The notes below the pieces were generated by a model. That model ran no database searches. It worked only from the letters and a program-made list of their open reading frames with translations, and was not told the origin of the DNA. Of a stretch of 52,056 bases of DNA, positions 22,701-29,153 are shown piece by piece; position 1 is the stretch's first letter, and each line of letters begins with the position of its first letter. Position numbers and translations under genes: made by a program. Source of the DNA: an uncultured Saprospiraceae bacterium (lineage in GTDB: Bacteria; Bacteroidota; Bacteroidia; Chitinophagales; Saprospiraceae); contig CAKZUK010000048.1 of the NCBI GenBank assembly GCA_937921775.1, forward strand, positions 1 through 52,056. Direction: 5' to 3'.

Positions 22701-24817
22701 TGGTGTCTGAACCAGGGATTTATACCTTGGTGATTACTGATCCAAATAATGGCTGTACAACAACTACAAGCGTTGAAGTACCGCAAAACATTGAAGATCC
22801 AACTGCATTTGCAGGCGCTCCGGCGACCATTACTTGTGATCAAACGGAAGTAAGCTTAAATGGATCAGGAACGGGTGATGCATTACAGTACGAATGGTTT
22901 AACGACAGTAACATCAGTGTTGGAACATCACCTAGCATAGAGGTTGAAATTGTTGGAACTTATACTCTTGTCGTAACGGATGGTATAAATGGTTGTACGG
23001 CAATTTCCACTGTAGAGGTGTCGCCAGATAATAATATACCAGTTGCAGAAGCTGGTGACAATGGTGTACTGACTTGTGTAGTTGATCAAATCGTGTTAAA
23101 TGCTGCTGGCTCAAGTACGGGCACAGGTGTCACATACGAATGGCTGAGTCCTTCTGGAATTTCATTGGGATCTGATCCAACAATTACAGTTACAGAAACC
23201 GGTGCTTATACTTTGATTGTTTACGATAGCAACAATGACTGTTCATCGCAAGATCAAGTTTTTGTAATGGAAAATATGGACTCACCGATACCTGATATTG
23301 TTGCGATTGGAGCAACGTCGATTACTTGCGAAACTTCAGAAGTTGTTTTGGATGGAAGTTTCTCAGCGCCATTTGGTGATTTGACTTTCGCTTGGTCTAC
23401 TACTAATGGAAATATTATTACTGATCCAACTGCTCCTCAAATGGAAGCAAATCAAGCAGGTACTTATAACTTAGTGGTGACGAATATCACTAATGGATGT
23501 ACAGAAGAAATGAATTTTGATATTGGTATAGATGTCGAAGATCCAGTAGCTGCTGTTGCACAAGCTCCGATCTTAACTTGTGCTCTTGAATCGTTTAATC
23601 TAAATGGAAGTGGTTCGTCAACTAACGGTGATTTTGAATATGTCTGGACTTCTTTGCCAGCGGGTGGAATTTTATCAGGAGGAACAACATTGACTCCTAT
23701 GATTGATCAGGCAGGTGTGTTTACCCTTACCGTTACGAACAGTGCAAATGGATGTGTTTCCACCACTAGTATCACGGTTGGTGAGGATACAGAAAGTCCC
23801 GAAGCGGCAGCTAGTGTAGATGAAATTTTGGATTGTATAACAGAGACCGTCAATCTTTCCGGTAACGGATCATCAAGCGGATCTGATTATATTTACTTGT
23901 GGACTGGATCAGGTTTGCTAAACGGTGAAACGACATTGAGCCCTGAAGTTAATGCTGCTGGCAACTATGTATTGCTGGTAACAAATCAAGTTAATGGATG
24001 TACTGAAACAGCAATTGTTGAAGTGGAAGAAAATCCAGACATGCCAGTTGATTTAGATTTAGATCCAACGCCGCCAGTTTGTTTTGGAGAGCTTGGAACA
24101 CTTGGCGTGGTATCCGTAACGGGAGGTGAAGGCCCTTATGCTTATTCGTTAGATGGCGAATTTTTCTTGGGAGACACGGTGTTTGCAGTTCCGGCAGGTT
24201 ATACGACCGTTTATGTTCAAGATATAGTTGGTTGTACCTATGAAGAACAAATATTTGTTGCGGATGTGATTCCAGTAGGAGTTGCTTTAGAAGCAGATCT
24301 GACAATTTCATTGGGTGAAGAGACACAGCTTCATGCGACGACGAATATTCCTGAGTGGTTGATTGATACGATTATTTGGACGCCAGGAGATTCACTTAGC
24401 TGTACAGATTGTTTGGATCCATATGCTAACCCAACGTCTAGTACTACTTACACGGTAACTGTGATCAACGATAAGGGTTGTGATGATACAGCAGAAATTC
24501 GATTGGAAGTAAAGAAAGATCGTGATGTTTTTATTCCGAATGCTTTCTCTCCAAATGGCGATGGCATCAATGATGTCTTTGTGGTTTACTCGAATGGTCG
24601 TAGTGTCAAGCAAATTAATGAGCTGCATATTTACAATCGTTGGGGAGAAGAGATATTTGAGAATAGTAATTTTCAGCCGGATGATGAAGTGCATGGTTGG
24701 AATGGAACCTTCCGTGAGGAATTGATGAATCCTGCTGTGTTTGTTTATTGGTGTGAGATAGAGTATGAGGATGGCTTTGTGGAATTGTTTAAGGGAGATG
24801 TTACGATTGTAAAGTGA
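13709..24817 (+). CDS. Giant surface protein: choice-of-anchor L, 32 Ig/PKD-like repeats, T9SS type B domain
   Basis: 3702 residues from tandem ATGs at 13709/13712, which precede a signal peptide ('LLSLVITLMSITLFAQ'). Modules: choice-of-anchor L (~167-407; 'FNDVFGFFISGPGFNGPF'), Calx-beta-like (~427-520), PKD-like and SprB-like repeats (~690-830; 'GTPDYIYDWSNG', 'PGSYTVTATDANGCT'), 32 Ig/PKD-like repeats (~838-3446), one SprB-like repeat, and the type B sorting domain (~3604-3702; 'VFIPNAFSPNGDGINDVF', 'NRWGEEIFE', ends 'KGDVTIVK'). Each repeat has one Cys early ('LTC') and one late ('NGC'), likely one disulfide per domain. The domain order at both ends matches the upstream 1364-aa gene, so the two are tandem paralogues differing mainly in repeat number. 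Inferred role: a long stalk-like adhesin or gliding-associated surface filament. Confidence 0.92.
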   Translation: MMNTYIRTSSLKSILLSLVITLMSITLFAQQEQQSIKEGELILHYNQENQRIPFLLPQDQEPITLCGLEVGAEYNLLATAFNQPNCNFKIKLYDGFIDDESSNPNVVDYSDLMVFTATTSCMQFYILESNCSNLENLSLDLSVMPTYCKPEEDGGIASSVAVLQTDYDYSIEQLITEIFIGGGCFDVENVQLIGNTNGAGHFVNGTTNVGFEEGVILASGNIANAEGPNNVGGAGTSFGDTNNDPDLSLLGAGAVRDAVGIEFDFTPTLDVINFDYVFGSEEYCEWVNSTFNDVFGFFISGPGFNGPFTNGAENIALVPGTGNYVAINSVNHLTNTAYFVPNSAGCGGTTNAAEIQYDGYTTVLTATANVIPCETYHIRMVVSDIGDHILDSGVFLKANSFQAGGQAGVSVNIPSIGSDGIAYEGCSNGELIFERDPDSVLDFDYIVDFTIDPSSTATNGIDYSSIPSPVTIPAGEVSISIPFDVFEDGIPEGIETIIIQLDNPCSCQASSVEIMIDDLIPLEVVLEDVIACGSAEIVLTPSVVGGVPDLLYQWSTGETGTSISVITTMNNSYTVTVSDVCGMSAEATALVEIIPFSTADISGEGFVCSENTMAELEITFTGDGPWEIYYTQNGAPVGPITNITDNPYTLIVDGAGTYELLSLTDASGLCPGAVSGIVTIETLEIELIPDIVDVGCSGNDDGSIFVIADGGTPDYIYDWSNGEGGVFIDQLAPGSYTVTATDANGCTVEETYDVNESPEIIAELVAEGLVNCQSAEGGAIDLTVNGGLPVYDYFWNTGDQTEDIANLPEGTYSVTVFDSNGCTAEATIDIVGNFEEPIAVANVDGLIDCNGGSASLSGSGSSGSGGSVSYAWYLDGALVSTSENFETADIGNYVLVVTDNTNGCTAEASAQVDTNVEEPSPVANVIGDINCINSMATLDATGSSGNGTISYEWYNASGTLVGTGQTLDVATGGGYILIITDASNGCTAETSIDVAEDQTPPVLSIDPPAQLDCITTNVIIDGSGSSGDGSETYQWFYNGTLISEATFTEASEPGTYTLIITNGINGCTAQGTINVSQDITPPPASIEIPDQLTCEELSVFLSTNVSGTFQWQDAGGTILGTDPDLEVMTPGTYTLVVTGQGNGCTAEASVEVTENMLEPTAMTGPDGVLNCGGSTASISGAGSSTGPTITYEWYNESGVLVGTDLEIDVSEIGTYTLIVTDGSNGCTSEATSLVSPDTDLPNIEVVPPIDLTCLNDIATLIGSSSTTGNIEYAWYQGANLVSNDLTVDVSTPGIYTFVVTNTDNGCVSEATVEVVENQDDPISMPEVNGIITCADGIVFLIGDASEPFGLIEYEWLDPSGTIISNEALVEVSEPGEYILIITNTENGCTAEMPAIVEADEDLPSPVAIPDGVISCNEEMVIIDGSGSSGSGAITYEWFSGATVISTNPSVEVDAAGTYTLIITNELNGCTATVDAIVDEDLQEPIAQIDPVALLDCINEIVTINAGGSSGSGDVTLEWLNQAGDPIGTGTTIDVGNTGTYTVIVTNDDNGCTAEASITVEQNDETPIPLAVNDGILTCVNDMVNLTGSASGNGTLVYEWSGPSGPLGNDNPIAVNATGTYTLVVTNSDNGCSETTSVEVNENLDTPTAFTGPDGNLTCTVEEVTLDGTGSTTGANITYEWQNPGGVIVSTDLTADVSEVGTYTLLVTNTESGCTELATVTVIPDLNLPIVEAGLPQVLNCDIDMVTITGTVSGNGPFEYEWLDANNLSLGSDLEQEVTEEGVYTLVVTNSGNGCASSASVQVNLDLLPPPADAGTPQLLTCDINLVTLDGSGSDGLAYEWTDPNGTVIGSDETVDVELPGTYQILVTGANGCTSLATVDVAVDADLPVADPGAEGLLTCVQDMVTLGGVQTTTGPGITYEWLNENNEVVGTDITLDVTTPGTYTLNVYNTTNDCDATGQVEVALNQTYPEVDPGIGGELNCLVTEIMIGGTGTDTGSDIEIIWLDQNGTQVGTDAEIMVGEPGTYTLLVTNTTSSCSASQTVEVTQNNLDPSADAGVDQLLDCGSNSVTLDGTNSNAPAGSIQYEWTSPTGVIISAEATIDVAEAGIYQLLITSENGCTSMAEVEVNLDADVPQPLAVNDGILTCVNEVVNLSGTVVGAGTIVYEWQDENGVLLGSDNPIAISTPGVYTLNVLNQDNGCSGTTTVVVAENLATPTALAGPDDMITCDETVANLDGTGSSIGTDITYEWLSPGGVTVSTEITADVTEIGTYILVVTNQTSGCTQAATVEVTPDANLPIAEAGLPQILDCTIEMVTLSGAGSSTGTNINYEWTDPNGTLISTDLAIDVSDPGTYVLEITNTTNGCTATASVQVDQDLTPPIADAGAPQLIDCDVSVVTLNGSASDGVTFEWLNESGIVISTNETVDVEEEGTYQLLITGANGCTSMAEVDVTIDTNVPLADSGLGGLLTCVEDMVTLGGTNTSTGPGITYEWLDENNVIVGADPTLDVTVPGTYTLNVYNTLNNCESTAQAIVTEDQDYPIADPGITGTLTCDLIEIMLGGTGTSTGPEITYSWLDATGTEVGTELELAVNVADIYTLVVSNTTNDCVSTASIEVDDNLNPPAADAGQNQLLTCDIAAVNLDGSGSIPNSGTLEYEWTNAGGVIVGTTPTVSVEEAGTYQLLVTGDNGCTAIANVDVNVDANVPVADAGLGGQLDCNVDLVTIGGPSTSTGAGIIYEWTNNTGQVVGTTPMLDVTLAGTYTLTVFNQNNNCDISSSVEVMEDLANPVADPGLGGLLTCDVLEINLGTGATTTGPGIEYIWENELGVIVGTDIELDVTASGTYTLYVNNTNNGCSSNQAITIDQDILDPVADAGGPSILTCETTAVILDGSGSSVGSEFTYEWYNSNNVLVSTDMSPSIAEADDYTLIVTNVNNACSATSAVSITPDENLPSALAATPNMLTCAIQEVALDGTASSTTSGQIDYEWQDATQTIIATTSNTMVSEPGIYTLVITDPNNGCTTTTSVEVPQNIEDPTAFAGAPATITCDQTEVSLNGSGTGDALQYEWFNDSNISVGTSPSIEVEIVGTYTLVVTDGINGCTAISTVEVSPDNNIPVAEAGDNGVLTCVVDQIVLNAAGSSTGTGVTYEWLSPSGISLGSDPTITVTETGAYTLIVYDSNNDCSSQDQVFVMENMDSPIPDIVAIGATSITCETSEVVLDGSFSAPFGDLTFAWSTTNGNIITDPTAPQMEANQAGTYNLVVTNITNGCTEEMNFDIGIDVEDPVAAVAQAPILTCALESFNLNGSGSSTNGDFEYVWTSLPAGGILSGGTTLTPMIDQAGVFTLTVTNSANGCVSTTSITVGEDTESPEAAASVDEILDCITETVNLSGNGSSSGSDYIYLWTGSGLLNGETTLSPEVNAAGNYVLLVTNQVNGCTETAIVEVEENPDMPVDLDLDPTPPVCFGELGTLGVVSVTGGEGPYAYSLDGEFFLGDTVFAVPAGYTTVYVQDIVGCTYEEQIFVADVIPVGVALEADLTISLGEETQLHATTNIPEWLIDTIIWTPGDSLSCTDCLDPYANPTSSTTYTVTVINDKGCDDTAEIRLEVKKDRDVFIPNAFSPNGDGINDVFVVYSNGRSVKQINELHIYNRWGEEIFENSNFQPDDEVHGWNGTFREELMNPAVFVYWCEIEYEDGFVELFKGDVTIVK
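16220..24046 (+). repeat. 32 tandem ~82-residue Ig/PKD-like repeats (coding)
   Basis: Read by eye, 32 consecutive units average 81.5 residues with consensus 'LTC..xxVTLxGSGSSTGxx', then 'ITYEWxxxxGxxVGT', 'GTYTLxVTNxxNGCTA' and a 'VEVxxDxxxP' linker. Units 10-16 (18407-20107, exactly 1701 bp) and 17-23 (20108-21814, 1707 bp) match one another unit by unit, showing duplication of a 7-domain block; units 24-25 resemble units 14-15 and 21-22. Confidence 0.88.
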
Positions 24818-24885
24818 TGTCCATTATAATTGGCCCAAGTCAGCTTTAAATTTTACTTTTAGTAAGTAGAAATTATAATAAAATT

Positions 24886-24926
24886 AAAACCGGAGTTTCC
24901 TTGATTGGGAGGCTTCGGTTTTTTAT
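24886..24926 (+). terminator. Rho-independent terminator of the 3702-aa gene
   Basis: AAAACCGGAGTTTCC pairs with GGGAGGCTTCGGTTTT with small bulges and runs directly into a T tract, 70 bp after the stop at 24817. Confidence 0.8.
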
Positions 24927-24969
24927 TTGATTCATGCAACCTGAAGTACTAAATTTCTATCTTCTGAAT

Positions 24970-25749
24970 ATGAAATCAATTTTTTCTTTTATTTTTCTTC
25001 AGTTTTTTATTGGTAATGCCCTTGCGCAAGAGATATCTATTTTAAATAATAAGGTGGAACCAGGTAAGACCTATGCAATCTGTAGATTGATGGAAGAAGT
25101 CAAGGCAGATAAAGAACAGGCAGCTAAAGTTTTGAAATTTATAAATACAGAATGGAAGCTAGAATTGGACACGATTTATAGGGACACATTTAAAAAGGAA
25201 GCTTATCAGCATGTATTGGTAAAAGAGGCTTCTACAAAATGGGTGTATTACAATAAGTTGAGTCGAAATTGTTTGTCAGCCAATCCATTACACTGTGTTG
25301 TGTTGTCTTATATAGAAGTACCTGCAAATTATCTAGCGGTATATTTTGGGGAGGCCGATTTATTTAAGGTGGTAGAAGTGGAGCGTGTAGTTCGTCAGCC
25401 AATGATAGAATTTGTTGATGAAATCTGTGTTGACTTGTTAGTGGGTGAAGATCGTTCTCGTTTAGTATTGATGGATGAATTTCAAAATATTTTGTACATA
25501 AAAATGCTAAAGGGTTTTTGGTCGGAATGGCGGGAGGTACTTTGTTCGGGGCCTAGAGGAGGAGGAATGATTTCTTTAATTAACCAAATTAAAATCAAGC
25601 TAAGAGATGATGGGTTTTACCAAGGACCAATCAATAATTTGATGGACGAAGGCTTAAAAGCTGCTTTGGTGAAATTTCAAAAAGAAAAAGGTTTACCTGT
25701 GGGACAATTAGATATGGAAACATTAAAGGAACTAGGGATATCTTACTAG
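24970..25749 (+). CDS. Secreted protein with C-terminal peptidoglycan-binding domain
   Basis: 259 residues from the ATG at 24970, which starts a signal peptide ('FSFIFLQFFIGNALAQ'); the upstream ATG at 24934 falls inside the terminator tail of the previous gene and is not needed. The central ~170 residues are unrecognised. The last ~60 residues read as a peptidoglycan-binding type 1 domain ('INQIKIKLRDDGFYQGP', 'LMDEGLKAALVKFQKEKGLP', 'GQLDMETLKELGI'), a fold that anchors proteins to the cell wall. No enzymatic domain is visible. It probably acts in the periplasm. The stop codon overlaps that of the convergent gene that follows. Confidence 0.75.
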   Translation: MKSIFSFIFLQFFIGNALAQEISILNNKVEPGKTYAICRLMEEVKADKEQAAKVLKFINTEWKLELDTIYRDTFKKEAYQHVLVKEASTKWVYYNKLSRNCLSANPLHCVVLSYIEVPANYLAVYFGEADLFKVVEVERVVRQPMIEFVDEICVDLLVGEDRSRLVLMDEFQNILYIKMLKGFWSEWREVLCSGPRGGGMISLINQIKIKLRDDGFYQGPINNLMDEGLKAALVKFQKEKGLPVGQLDMETLKELGISY

Positions 25750-26459
25750 CTAGGAATTTTGGTCTCGTCAATCTGACTCAAAATATTCATTTTCTGCCAA
25801 ACCTTGTTCGCCATGTTAGAACAAAGTGATTCAATTTCATTTGCAGATTGTAAGATTACCTCATCAGGAATACTTTGAGAATAAAGCGCTGCTACTTTTC
25901 CAATCAAGGACAAAAATTCATCGCAATAGTCAAGGTAGCGTTGCATCTCATATTTATTGAGTAATCGTTTCGGAGAGCTCTTTGTGTTCTTAGAGCCAGA
26001 CGCGAGAAGTTGTGGATCTTTTGTAAGCTGATGCATATCAACAACGTGAGCAAAACCTCTGACCTGATTTAAAAATTTAATGGTTCGAATTCTTTTCCAA
26101 CGATTTTCCAAGGTATACAAAAAGAAGATACCTGCTCCCAGAAAAACAATGTTATTAATGGACGCTTCAAGCACGGTGACAATTTCCGATAAAGTTGATT
26201 TTAATTTAAAATCAACTAGCGTAAGACTATAGACAATCAATCCCAATACAAGGGCAATGGAGATATAAGCAACAGAACGAAGGAGTAGATTAGGCTTAGC
26301 AATCCAATCAATAGATGCTTTGCTGTTTTTGGTGAATTGGAGAAAGTTTTCACAAGTATTTCCAAGTCCAGACCCAGGAAACCGTTCATTGATTCTAGCA
26401 GATAGTTTTTCGATGGTTTGTTCGACTTTGAGAGAATCGAGTGTATTGTTTACTTCCAT
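25746..26459 (-). CDS. Conserved-looking two-helix membrane protein, unknown function
   Basis: 237 residues, no signal peptide. Two hydrophobic segments, about residues 59-81 and 100-116, place a short loop between them; the N-terminal ~58 residues and the C-terminal ~120 residues should be on the same side, probably cytoplasmic. The C-terminal part contains 'RGFAHVVDMHQLTKDP' and 'YEMQRYLDYCDEFLSLIGKV', which look like strongly conserved blocks, but I cannot name the family. It shares a CTAG with the convergent peptidoglycan-binding gene: each strand's stop codon is a TAG within those four bases. Confidence 0.7.
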   Translation of the reverse strand: MEVNNTLDSLKVEQTIEKLSARINERFPGSGLGNTCENFLQFTKNSKASIDWIAKPNLLLRSVAYISIALVLGLIVYSLTLVDFKLKSTLSEIVTVLEASINNIVFLGAGIFFLYTLENRWKRIRTIKFLNQVRGFAHVVDMHQLTKDPQLLASGSKNTKSSPKRLLNKYEMQRYLDYCDEFLSLIGKVAALYSQSIPDEVILQSANEIESLCSNMANKVWQKMNILSQIDETKIPS

Positions 26460-26508
26460 GTGGTGATTCAGATTTGTTTCTCTGCTAAAGTATGGAAAAT
26501 AAATTTAC

Positions 26509-26946
26509 TCAAGCCCCAAAATAAGATCGATAAATTTTAGCCCTCGGCGCAAAGCCCACATATATAGCTGGATACATCAAAGCTGTCGTCACTACATTGC
26601 CAGCCTTGAAAGTGATGTCATCTACAATCAACGAATGAGTTTCGTCAATCTTTTGAACAATATGCTTGTGTTGCCAATAAGATAATGGAAAGGGAAGGGT
26701 CGAACCTTCGTCAATAAAATACGCTTCATTTTCGTCAACACCATCTGCAGTAATGAGGCTGATCCATTCCGCTTTTATCGGCTTTACAAATCGAATATGC
26801 ACTCGATCTCCTTTTTTCGATCCAGTGAATTCGACAATCTCCATCTCGCCCTGACTTGGTTTCAGTGCTTCAAAGAGATCGCGATCAAAGCGTTCCATTA
26901 CGGCTTTGTAATTACCTTTTACTTTTGTTTTGAAAACGATATTCAT
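26509..26946 (-). CDS. SRPBCC-family (START-like) protein
   Basis: 145 residues from the ATG at 26946 (the ORF extends 14 codons further up, to 26988, without good reason). Features of the SRPBCC fold: 'FKTKVKGNYKAVMERFDRDL' at the start, 'VHIRFVKPIKAEWISLI', 'DEGSTLPFPLSYWQHKHIV' and 'SLIVDDITFKAGN' followed by a hydrophobic C-terminal helix. Members bind hydrophobic ligands or modify their cyclisation; the ligand here is unknown. It has no signal peptide and is probably cytoplasmic. It is transcribed in the same direction as the membrane protein downstream (50 bp gap). Confidence 0.65.
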   Translation of the reverse strand: MNIVFKTKVKGNYKAVMERFDRDLFEALKPSQGEMEIVEFTGSKKGDRVHIRFVKPIKAEWISLITADGVDENEAYFIDEGSTLPFPLSYWQHKHIVQKIDETHSLIVDDITFKAGNVVTTALMYPAIYVGFAPRAKIYRSYFGA

Positions 26947-27020
26947 AGGTGATAATGTTGGTTTGTTGAAAGAACAAACATTAAACACTTTTGAGCGCTA
27001 ATAGTTTGCGGTGGTGATGA

Positions 27021-27064
27021 AATATCAGTTGCAGTGAAATAAAAATATCAGTTAAAGTAAAATG
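27021..27064. repeat. Tandem imperfect 22-bp repeat
   Basis: AATATCAGTTGCAGTGAAAT and AATATCAGTTAAAGTAAAAT stand almost side by side between the SRPBCC gene and the lipoprotein. The repeat core (CAGTTGCAGT / CAGTTAAAGT) is the reverse complement of motifs seen near 1313 and 1431. Confidence 0.4.
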
Positions 27065-27157
27065 TCAATAACGAAGATGAGGTTTACCCAATAGAGCGCG
27101 CTAAAAGAAAAACTGAAATTGCTACTGAAATTCTTAGCCAAGCTTTATTGGTATTTC

Positions 27158-27565
27158 TTACCTTCTAGCTACCATTGAATACCTAATTCCATCTGCATCC
27201 ACTCCAAAAAGTGTCAGATTACCACCATCTATGGCATAATTAAATTTGATTGACTCTTCATTCGTTCTAATAGAAACAATACCATCGTGGTCCTCCATAA
27301 TATAGATCCCTGTGTCAGAATCTGGAGCACTTCCCATAGCAGTAGTATGGATTACAATATCTCCTTTTGAGTTTTGATAAGTTCCAAAATCAAATGAAAG
27401 GTCTTCATAAGCAAAGCCTATTAATTCCTGCTCATTTAGTCGGTAGGAAGAAATATCCCAAGAGCCCTCAATCGAATCGAGACTTGTGTTTTCTTTAGAA
27501 CAACTGGTTAACAATGTTAGGATTGATAGAGAAAGGAAGGTGATTGAAAGTAAATTTTTTTTCAT
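27158..27565 (-). CDS. Lipoprotein with lipocalin-like layout, unknown function
   Basis: 135 residues from the ATG at 27565, chosen because it yields a lipoprotein signal (MKKNLLSITFLSLSILTLLT then SC). The mature protein begins CSKENTSLDSIEGSWDISSY, and 'IEGSWDISSYRLN...' followed by antiparallel strands resembles the small lipocalin-like lipoproteins common in Bacteroidota. Probably membrane-anchored in the periplasm or at the surface. No specific ligand is known. Confidence 0.65.
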   Translation of the reverse strand: MKKNLLSITFLSLSILTLLTSCSKENTSLDSIEGSWDISSYRLNEQELIGFAYEDLSFDFGTYQNSKGDIVIHTTAMGSAPDSDTGIYIMEDHDGIVSIRTNEESIKFNYAIDGGNLTLFGVDADGIRYSMVARR

Positions 27566-27998
27566 GGAAATGCAGTTGTGTATAAATAAAACTTGATTAG
27601 ACATTAGTTAAGAAGAGGATATGGTAACATTTAGAAGCTGAAAGAGGGGAGGTGGAATAGCAGCTATTTCTAATCCGCAATGATGGTGCCATTTGTTCAA
27701 GTGATTAACTATTTACATCTATCCCTAATCGCTCAAACAAGAGCAGAACATAGTTACAATAATTCAACTATCGATTGTCCTGAAAGGGTGAAATCCATCG
27801 TATTGTACAAGGTGTAATGTGAGCAAGATAGTTGAGTTTTACCTTGTAAGGATCAGATTAATAAGATCCTATTTAGCTCTTTCTAACACATGGAAATCAC
27901 TTTTTTAAAAAAAAATAGAAATTCTGTCCCCCTTCCAGAATACAGCCTCGTCATGTTAGTGAAAATCAATAATTACTAATTTTTAAAAAACAATAACA
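27566..27998. other. Intergenic region with nested inverted repeats
   Basis: 433 bp without a credible gene. TCAACTATC (27764-27772) pairs with GATAGTTGA (27827-27835), and TACAAGGT near 27806 pairs with ACCTTGTA near 27840; the two pairings overlap and are mutually exclusive. A small GGATC...GATCC lies just downstream. No promoter element of TAnnTTTG type was found before the YCII relic. Confidence 0.45.
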
Positions 27999-28331
27999 AT
28001 GAAAAAATTTATCGTACTCTACCACTCAACACCAGAAGCAATGGCTCAATGGATGAAAGCAAGCCCAGAACAACAGCAGGCAAATATGAAGCCCTGGATG
28101 GATTGGAAAGCAAAGAATGAGGTATAAGTACTTGATTTTGGATCTCCAGTAATGGGAGGTGTAAAAGTAAATTCAGATGGAAGTGCAACGCCAAGCAATA
28201 GTCATGTCGGTGGTTATTCCATTCTTCAGGGAACTAACCTTGCAGAGGTGCAAGATATACTGGCTGATCATCCTCATAATAAAGAGGAATATGGTATGAC
28301 TGTAGAAGTTCATGAATCAGTTAATATGTAA
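27999..28331 (+). pseudogene. YCII-related (DGPF-type) protein interrupted by an in-frame stop
   Basis: From ATG 27999 the frame reads MKKFIVLYHSTPEAMAQWMK and on to 'MDWKAKNEV', then a TAA at 28125-28127 (codon 43), and continues in the same frame as 'VLDFGSPVMGGVKV', 'GGYSILQGTNLAEVQDILAD' and 'YGMTVEVHESVNM' to TAA at 28329. Together the halves make a complete ~110-residue YCII-like domain with no frame change, so a single nonsense change has cut an otherwise intact gene. Such proteins typically sit beside ECF42 sigma factors, as here. Alternatives: a sequencing error, or an allele broken only in this strain. Confidence 0.8.
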
Positions 28332-28422
28332 AGCAATCAACTAAGGTGTCTGTTTTATAAATGTTCGTACTAAGTAATTCTGTTAAACTATTTAATGACG
28401 CCTAGCCTCTAAAATAAATTAT

Positions 28423-28430
28423 TAACTTTG
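28423..28430 (+). promoter_or_regulatory. Candidate -7 promoter element (TAACTTTG) of the YCII gene
   Basis: TAACTTTG matches the Bacteroidota -7 consensus TAnnTTTG, 47 bp before the ATG at 28478. No clear TTG at the -33 position was seen, so this is tentative. Confidence 0.4.
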
Positions 28431-28477
28431 AAGTTATAACATATTATAAACGACTTCAACAAAAAAAACAAAATACA

Positions 28478-28825
28478 ATGAAAGAATTTATGATGATTTT
28501 TATCGGAAAGAGCTATGAAGATATGGGACTTTCTCCAGAACAAATGCAAGCAAGAATGGGGCAGTGGTTTGCCTGGAATGAAAAGATGGCAAAAACCGGA
28601 AACCTCAAAGGTGGATCTGCTTTACTGGATAAAGTCAGACGCGTATCCGGACCAGATAGAACGGTGACCGATTTAGCTGGAGCTGAAGTAAAAGAATTGG
28701 TTGGGGGCTACTATACCATTGCTGCCAACAACATAGATGAGGTGGTAAAGATTGCAGAAGATTATCCTGATTATGATTTGGGAGGGACGGTGGAGATCCG
28801 TGAGATTATGGTTTTTGATCGATAG
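28478..28825 (+). CDS. YCII-related (DGPF) domain protein
   Basis: 115 residues beginning MKEFMMIFIGKSYEDMGLSP. YCII hallmarks: N-terminal beta strand, 'ARMGQWFAWNEKM', 'GGSALLDKVRRVSGPD', 'LVGGYYTIAANNIDEVVKIA' and 'GGTVEIREIM'. The family folds as a ferredoxin-like dimer and is the usual genomic partner of ECF42 sigma factors; the biochemical role is not settled. It lies 328 bp upstream of the sigma factor, with the large palindromic element between them. It is the intact relative of the interrupted copy at 27999. Confidence 0.85.
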   Translation: MKEFMMIFIGKSYEDMGLSPEQMQARMGQWFAWNEKMAKTGNLKGGSALLDKVRRVSGPDRTVTDLAGAEVKELVGGYYTIAANNIDEVVKIAEDYPDYDLGGTVEIREIMVFDR

Positions 28826-28830
28826 TTTTA

Positions 28831-29141
28831 GACCGAAGACCGAAGTCCGAACAGGTTGACCGCTAATTCAGTTGTCTTGATATTTGGCAGCACCGCTATT
28901 AGCAACGTTTTTAAATGTAAAACCGCAAAATGATAAAGTCAAAATGTAAAAGTAGCCTGAAATCGCGCCTTTCTGACGTAGCATGTCGCCTCGCCTGCCG
29001 GATTTCCTCCCGTAGGGATGGCAAAGGCAGCTTCGCGGGCAACTTTTACATTTTGAATTTTGCGGTTTTACATTTTACATTTAAATCCTACTCCGAAAGC
29101 CAAAAGCAATTAACGGCCAGCCTGTTCAGTCTTCCGACTTA
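28831..29141. repeat. Palindromic intergenic element, copy A
   Basis: The element fills the gap between the YCII gene and the sigma factor. Left arm 28913-28953 (AAATGTAAAACCGCAAAAT, TCAAAATGTAAAAGT) pairs with right arm 29042-29076 (ACTTTTACATTTTGA, ATTTTGCGGTTTTACATTT), differing only by 7 extra nt in the left arm. Outer segments also pair imperfectly (GAACAGGTTGACCGCTAATT near 28859 against the reverse complement of AATTAACGGCCAGCCTGTTC near 29110). It is closely related in sequence to copy B at 34422-34652. No ORF or transposase is inside. Confidence 0.8.
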
Positions 29142-29153
29142 AATCACCAAACT

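Noticed and set aside
16220..24046. Regular repeats considered as a CRISPR array
   Set aside because: The repeat unit is ~245 bp, varies throughout, and stays in one reading frame with protein-level conservation.
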